NCBI GenBank assembly: GCA_046094505.1
Contig: JBJTHN010000002.1
Coordinates: forward strand, 1 to 29,955
Direction: 5' to 3'
Length of the DNA stretch: 29,955 bases
Source: RFTU01 sp046094505
GTDB lineage: Bacteria; Pseudomonadota; Gammaproteobacteria; Burkholderiales; Burkholderiaceae_C
Part shown: positions 27,201-29,955 of the stretch, piece after piece
How the letters are laid out: every line of letters begins with the position of its first letter
Position numbering within the stretch: the stretch's first letter is position 1
Position numbers and translations under genes: made by a program
The notes under the pieces: generated by a model
What the model was told of the DNA's origin: nothing
Database searches by the model: none
Seen by the model: the letters and a program-made list of their open reading frames with translations, nothing else

Positions 27201-28097
27201 GGGCCAGTCCTGCACGTTCTGCGGTGGAGGCGGGATCAATTGCACCAGTTGCTCCAGCAGATCAACGCCACTGGATATGCGCTGACCTTGGGCGTGCACT
27301 CGCGGATTGACGCCTTCATTGAGCAGGTCTTGAGGGATACGCGTTGCGGCAACACCTATGTCAACCGCAACATGGTTGGCGCCGTGGTGGGGGTGCAACC
27401 TTTTGGTGGCGACGGTTTGTCTGGAACAGGTCCAAAGGCTGGCGGCCCGCTGTACCTGCTGCGCCTGTTCGCGCGTTGCCCTGTCGATGCAGCGAAGCGC
27501 GCTGTGCAGGCGGCCGGCGGTGCACCACCGCAGACGTGCACCCGCAGGCCCTTGAATGCTCTGTACGAGTGGGCCGTGGCCACAGGCCGCGTGCGGGTGG
27601 CACATGCTTGTCTGCAGATGGCCAACAGCCATGCGGCCGGGATGGAGGCTCTGCTGCCCGGCCCCACAGGAGAGCGCAATCTTTATCAAGTGGGTCCCCG
27701 GCATCACGTTTGGTGCCGTGTCGGTAACCATGCGGGCGCAGAAGATGATCTGTTGGTGCAAATTGCGGCGGTGTTGGCCGTGGGGGGACAGGTGGTGTTG
27801 GACAAGACGGCGGGTGCCCTGTGGGAACATTTGCCCCAAGCGGTTCGGGCCCTGACAGCTGCCCCATCCGGAGACTTCCCAGCAGGCGTAGACGCGGCCC
27901 TGATCCACGACGGGCCGGCCGGCATCGTGGCTTTCGCTCGTCAACTGGCCGATCGGGAGGGCCCCATCGTCAGCCTGACGGCGCTTCCCCCTGGGTGTAC
28001 GGAGGTGCCCCTGGAGCGCTTGGTGGTGGAGCGCAGCGTCAGCCTCAACGCGGCCGCCTCTGGCGGCAACCCGGGCCTGATGACGATGGGGGGCTGA
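24300..28097 (+). CDS. putA: Bifunctional proline dehydrogenase / P5C dehydrogenase PutA, without DNA-binding domain
   Basis: PutA oxidises proline to glutamate in two steps with FAD and NAD+. The 1265-residue chain has a PRODH barrel with FSYSYDMLGEAAL (~224-236), RLVKGAYWDSEIK (~378-390) and the motif RRLLENGANSSFVN (~501-514). The aldehyde dehydrogenase domain has FTGS (803-806), E833 in AETGGQ and the catalytic C867 in GQRCSALRV, and then NRNMVGAVVGVQPFGGDGLSGTGPKAGG. About 200 further residues form the extra C-terminal domain seen in long PutAs. The N-terminus (about 30 polar residues) has no ribbon-helix-helix, so this is a long PutA that cannot repress its own gene, which fits a separate PutR. 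ATG 24300 is used; ATG 24306 is possible. Confidence 0.96.
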   Translation: MAMNACINATPATENPSTSAPGTRFCHGGPLGPRAALREAVTQAARLPEAQAMAPLLSLAQASPDRVERTDALARELVQGLRGGSTPVGRAGRVQGLMQAYSLSSEEGVALMCMAEALLRIPDHATREALIRDKIGRGDWQHHVGLGGSLFVNAATWGLMLTGKLLAPPKDGDLRGALTRLVIKGSETLIRQAVELAMQMLGEQFVAGETIEEALIRACEGQAQGFSYSYDMLGEAALTQDNAQRYWAAYEQAIHAIGRASAGRGVIDRPGISIKLSALHPRYTRAQHARVMNELLPRVLSLVELARHYDIGLNIDAEESDRLELSLDLLEALCTAPSLAGWNGIGFVVQAYGKRCPAVIDFLVDLGRRTEHRLMVRLVKGAYWDSEIKRAQVDGQIDYPVYTRKHHTDVAYLACARKLLAAPDAVYPQFASHNARTVAAIVHMGEALRGPFQSEHYEFQCLYGMGEPLYRQLVGASGLDRPCRIYAPVGTHETLLAYLVRRLLENGANSSFVNQLADPSVSLDELVCDPVQRAWAEAAVDGSPPGQPHPLIPLPGALYGSARGNSCGLDLADESTLGGLVRDLAAHAQTPLSVKPMVAVPCPMLPGAPEYPLRNPADARDVLGSVGHAMPHEVEAALHAAQALAVDWAATPPLQRAALLEQAADLMHAESTAGLSLLVREAGKTWAHAVAEWREAVDFLRYYAAQIRRDPAQTEHRPLGPVVCISPWNFPLAIFIGQAAAALAAGNPVLAKPAEQTPAVAAWAVSLLWRAGVPHAALQLLPGGGREVGQALVDDPRVQGVMFTGSTETAKLLQRALASRLNAYGQPVPLIAETGGQNAMVVDSSALLEQVVQDAVASAFEAAGQRCSALRVLCVQEDVADRLLLMLKGAMEEISVGDPAQLQTDMGPVIDEPAYRAIEDHVHKMKEADRMVHRGANASWYPAAKGFYVPPTLIEIERLDELRAEVFGPVLHVLRWRRDQLHQLLQQINATGYALTLGVHSRIDAFIEQVLRDTRCGNTYVNRNMVGAVVGVQPFGGDGLSGTGPKAGGPLYLLRLFARCPVDAAKRAVQAAGGAPPQTCTRRPLNALYEWAVATGRVRVAHACLQMANSHAAGMEALLPGPTGERNLYQVGPRHHVWCRVGNHAGAEDDLLVQIAAVLAVGGQVVLDKTAGALWEHLPQAVRALTAAPSGDFPAGVDAALIHDGPAGIVAFARQLADREGPIVSLTALPPGCTEVPLERLVVERSVSLNAAASGGNPGLMTMGG

Positions 28098-28104
28098 AGC
28101 CCCT
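28089..28104 (+). terminator. Hairpin overlapping the putA stop codon
   Basis: GGGGC (28090-28094) pairs with GCCCC (28099-28103) around TGAA, which contains the putA stop; a G-T pair extends it by one. Only TT follows, so termination would be weak. Confidence 0.35.
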
Positions 28105-28117
28105 TCCAAGTTCAGGC

Positions 28118-28123
28118 TAGAAT
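28118..28123 (+). promoter_or_regulatory. Candidate -10 of the tRNA-Lys operon
   Basis: TAGAAT lies 19 bases before the first tRNA. GC-rich sequence follows it (CGTGGGC). No clear -35 is visible at the usual distance. Confidence 0.4.
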
Positions 28124-28142
28124 CGTGGGCTCTACAGACAGT

Positions 28143-28218
28143 GGGTCGTTAGCTCAGTCGGTAGAGCAGCGGACTTTTAATCCGTTGGTCGCGTGTTCGA
28201 GTCACGCACGACCCACCA
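28143..28218 (+). tRNA. tRNA-Lys (anticodon UUU)
   Basis: A full cloverleaf is seen. Acceptor GGGTCGT pairs with ACGACCC, and the D arm AGCTCAGTCGGTAGAGC is present. Anticodon stem GCGGA/TCCGT encloses loop CTTTTAA, giving anticodon TTT. The T arm is GCGTG-TTCGAGT-CACGC. The CCA end is encoded at 28216-28218. The sequence is very close to E. coli tRNA-Lys. Confidence 0.97.
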
Positions 28219-28242
28219 CACTCTCGGGTGCTGTATCTTTGG

Positions 28243-28318
28243 GGGCTCTTAGCTCAGTTGGTAGAGCAGCGGACTCTTAATCCGTTGGTCGTAGGTTCGA
28301 ATCCTACAGGGCCCACCA
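28243..28318 (+). tRNA. tRNA-Lys (anticodon CUU)
   Basis: Acceptor GGGCTCT pairs with AGGGCCC, including one T-G wobble. The D arm differs from the upstream tRNA by one base. Anticodon loop CTCTTAA gives anticodon CTT, and the T arm GTAGG-TTCGAAT-CCTAC is regular. CCA is encoded at 28316-28318. The 5' half is nearly identical to tRNA-Lys(UUU) 100 bases upstream, while the T arm and acceptor differ. It lies next to the integrase gene and is the likely attachment site. Confidence 0.96.
28300..28318. other. Probable attachment site: 3' end of tRNA-Lys(CUU)
   Basis: An integrase gene begins 163 bases downstream of this tRNA in the orientation usual for elements inserted at tRNA 3' ends. The T-arm/acceptor portion would be one copy of the att core; the second copy should lie at the far end of the element. 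No second copy is seen between here and 29955, so the exact limits are inferred. Confidence 0.5.
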
Positions 28319-28340
28319 TCCCCTCTGTAAGCAAGTATCC

Positions 28341-28385
28341 ATGCGCCTTCCAAGAGTGTCCTAACTCTTGAGGTGCATTTTTTTT
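28341..28385 (+). terminator. Strong intrinsic terminator after the tRNA-Lys pair
   Basis: ATGCGCCT and CAAGAGT (28341-28357, with TC bulged between them) pair with ACTCTTG and AGGTGCAT (28364-28378) around the loop GTCCTA. This gives about 15 pairs including one G-T. The stem runs straight into eight T residues (28378-28385). This has the full layout of a rho-independent terminator and would separate the tRNA operon from the integrase. Confidence 0.85.
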
Positions 28386-28394
28386 GTTTACTGC

Positions 28395-28414
28395 GTTGCA
28401 CAATGGTTGCACAA
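28395..28414. repeat. Two GTTGCACAA direct repeats upstream of the integrase
   Basis: GTTGCACAA occurs at 28395-28403 and again at 28406-28414, 11 bases apart from start to start, or about one helical turn. TTGCAC in the second copy (28408-28413), with TATGCT at 28430-28435, makes a possible promoter with 16-base spacing for the integrase. The repeats could be arm-type integrase or excisionase sites, or an operator. Confidence 0.45.
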
Positions 28415-28480
28415 AATATTTAACGGTACTATGCTAGTTCTATGGTCAAACTACGATGTTAGTGATACATCAACAGTCAC

Positions 28481-29767
28481 ATGCCACAGAAGAGCAAAGC
28501 AACTGTGCACATCTTGGAAGGCAAGGCAACGCTGTTTCAACGCCCACTGACGCCACATTGGCATGTCAGATACAAGGTGCATGGCAAGTGGGAGCGTGCC
28601 ACGACCAAGTGCGAGGGACTGAAGGAAGCCAAAGCGAAAGCAGTTGAGTTGGTCACCAACGCTTGGTTTCGAGAGAAGAACAACTTGCCCATCGTCAGCA
28701 AGAAGTTCAAGTCTGTGGCTCGTCTTGCCATCGAACGCATGGAGAAGATGCAAGAGGCAAACCAAGGCAAGGCGACATTCAAGACTTACATCCAGTCCCT
28801 ACATCGATATCACATCCCATTTTTTGGGAATCACAACATTGATCGCATCGACGGATCGTTGATGACTGAGTTCAATGTTTGGCGCATTGAGCAGATGCAA
28901 AGGACGCCAAGCGCAAGCGTCATCAACAACCACAACTCAGCGATGACTCGTGTGTTCGAGGAGGCGCTTGAGCGTGGCTACATGACGAAGAACCAAGTCC
29001 CCTACTTGCGAAACGACGGCAGAGCCACAGAGAAGCGCCCAACCATCACAGTGGAGGAGTACACAACGCTGCATCGTGCGTTGAAGGGGTGGGTGGCTGA
29101 TGGAAGAAAGGGCAATGAAAGTAGGTTGCGCCATGTGCTGCGTGACTACATCTTGGTCATCGCACACAGTGGGATAAGGGCAGGAACTGAGGGCATGAAC
29201 CTCAAGTGGCGCTCTGTGTACTTCTACGAGAAGGATGGAGCGAAGTACTTGGCTATGAAGGTCAAGGGCAAAACAGGCGAGCGAGAAGTCACGCTGAGGA
29301 ATGGAGCCATTCGCTACCTTGATCGCTTGAGGCAGATGAACGAGCATTGGCGCAAGTACTCGTTCGAAAACTTCTTGAAGAAGAAGTTCGATGCCTATGT
29401 GTTCAGAGTTGACGACAAGGACATGACAGAGACATTTGGAAAGATGTTCTCAAGGTTCTTGGAGCGATGCGAACTGTTGATCGATCCCACGAGTGGCAAA
29501 CACAGAACGCTTTACAGCCTTCGTCACATGTACGCAGTCTTTGCACTCACATACAACCGTATGAGCGTCTACACGCTAGCGAAGCACATGGGCACTAGCG
29601 TTGCAATGATCGAGAAGCACTATGGGCAAGTCTTGCTGAGGAATAACGCTGCTGAGATCGCAGGAAAGGCAGTGGGGGAGTCGAAGCGTGTGAACAAGCG
29701 TGTAGCGCCCAAACTTGTCGTGAACAACACGAAGGACGAAGGCGCATCGCTGAAAGTGGTTGACTGA
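28481..29767 (+). CDS. Tyrosine recombinase / phage-type integrase
   Basis: A 428-residue site-specific recombinase. Residues ~1-65 resemble an arm-binding region (HWHVRYKVHGKWERATTKCEGLKEAKAKA), and ~75-180 are the SAM-like core-binding domain. The catalytic domain runs from ~185 to 390. Catalytic residues visible are R233 (AHSGIRAGTEGMNLKW), a lysine of the beta-hairpin (VKGKTGEREV, ~262-264), R348 with H349 (LYSLRHMYA), H369 (LAKHMGTS) and nucleophile Y381 (IEKHYGQ). The position usually held by His three residues before the second Arg is Tyr (Y345). The ~40-residue C-terminal tail is basic. Codon use and GC differ clearly from the core genes. It would integrate and excise the element at the adjacent tRNA-Lys. 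Confidence 0.94.
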   Translation: MPQKSKATVHILEGKATLFQRPLTPHWHVRYKVHGKWERATTKCEGLKEAKAKAVELVTNAWFREKNNLPIVSKKFKSVARLAIERMEKMQEANQGKATFKTYIQSLHRYHIPFFGNHNIDRIDGSLMTEFNVWRIEQMQRTPSASVINNHNSAMTRVFEEALERGYMTKNQVPYLRNDGRATEKRPTITVEEYTTLHRALKGWVADGRKGNESRLRHVLRDYILVIAHSGIRAGTEGMNLKWRSVYFYEKDGAKYLAMKVKGKTGEREVTLRNGAIRYLDRLRQMNEHWRKYSFENFLKKKFDAYVFRVDDKDMTETFGKMFSRFLERCELLIDPTSGKHRTLYSLRHMYAVFALTYNRMSVYTLAKHMGTSVAMIEKHYGQVLLRNNAAEIAGKAVGESKRVNKRVAPKLVVNNTKDEGASLKVVD

Positions 29768-29803
29768 TAGTCAACAATCAGAAATTTACAAATTAAATTT
29801 TAT

Positions 29804-29955
29804 ATGATCAATAGAAACAATCTCCTCGTAATTTGCGGGTTGCTGCTTGCGTTTGGATTGTTGTTTGTTCATCCTGTTAATGCTCAAAGCCTAACCTCTG
29901 CATATGTGATCGTAGTTGATTTCCATGAATCACACTCAAGATGTAAAGTTAGCGC
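29804..29955 (+). CDS. Unknown protein with signal peptide, N-terminal 50 residues (cut by window edge)
   Basis: From the ATG at 29804 the frame stays open to the end of the window. It gives a basic start (MINRNN), a hydrophobic core (LLVICGLLLAFGLLFV) and a likely signal peptidase site after PVNA, before QSLTSAYVIVVDFHESHS. This is a good Sec signal peptide, so a secreted or periplasmic protein is expected. The mature part is too short to recognise. No clear Shine-Dalgarno sequence is seen in the AT-rich leader. It follows the integrase by 36 bases on the same strand and shares its low GC. Confidence 0.55.
   Translation, partial: MINRNNLLVICGLLLAFGLLFVHPVNAQSLTSAYVIVVDFHESHSRCKVS

Larger units (their letters stand above)
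28319..29955 (+). mobile_element. Left end of a probable integrative element at tRNA-Lys (truncated by window)
   Basis: After the tRNA the sequence changes to visibly lower GC, with AT-rich gaps (for example 29780-29805) unlike the rest of the window. It holds a tyrosine recombinase next to the tRNA and a second, incomplete gene of foreign composition. This fits a genomic island, prophage or ICE. Type and cargo cannot be seen. Confidence 0.75.

Noticed and set aside
28368..28550. Small 60-residue frame before the integrase
   Set aside because: Overlaps the terminator and the integrase start in another frame, and has no ribosome binding site or recognisable features.

Overview
The window looks like a high-GC betaproteobacterial chromosome. 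The gene content and order fit Burkholderiales, most likely a Comamonadaceae-type organism, but this is inference from recognisable proteins and not a taxonomic search. Almost all of it is dense core genome on both strands. The last ~1.6 kb is clearly different: lower GC, a tyrosine recombinase and the start of an unknown gene, placed immediately after a tRNA-Lys gene.

Layout. (1) 1-3756: the 5' part of an EamA-type transporter on the minus strand, then a YgiQ-family radical SAM protein and a fumarylacetoacetase-fold hydrolase on the plus strand. (2) 3786-8715, minus strand: a HerA/YjgR-like ATPase, glutaminyl-tRNA synthetase (glnS, with a ~95-residue insertion) and a class V aminotransferase, the last two overlapping. 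(3) 8868-16359, plus strand: a compact run yebC-purD-acyltransferase-hemF-nadD-rsfS-rlmH-maf-rng with several start/stop overlaps. It joins purine, haem and NAD synthesis to ribosome and RNA maintenance. RsfS carries a long lysine/alanine repeat tail. (4) 16379-18880, minus strand: an AhpD-like peroxidase-related protein and the lipid A flippase MsbA. (5) 18937-21672, plus strand: tolB-pal-cpoB of the Tol-Pal envelope system, without tolQRA next to it and with a Tat-like signal on TolB. (6) 21728-23701: a YeeE/YedE (TsuA-like) transporter and the tRNA t6A dehydratase TcdA. (7) 23740-28097: an Lrp-family regulator divergent from a large bifunctional PutA, with a good dyad operator candidate between them. 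(8) 28143-28318: two tandem tRNA-Lys genes, anticodons UUU and CUU, followed by a strong terminator. (9) 28319-29955: the left end of a probable integrative element, with an integrase reading away from the tRNA and a truncated secreted-protein gene at the window edge.

No complete undescribed system can be shown here. The best lead is the integrative element entering at the right edge, whose cargo lies beyond the window. The most unusual features inside core genes are the GlnRS insertion and the histone-H1-like tail of RsfS. No gene-free stretch reaches 300 bases.
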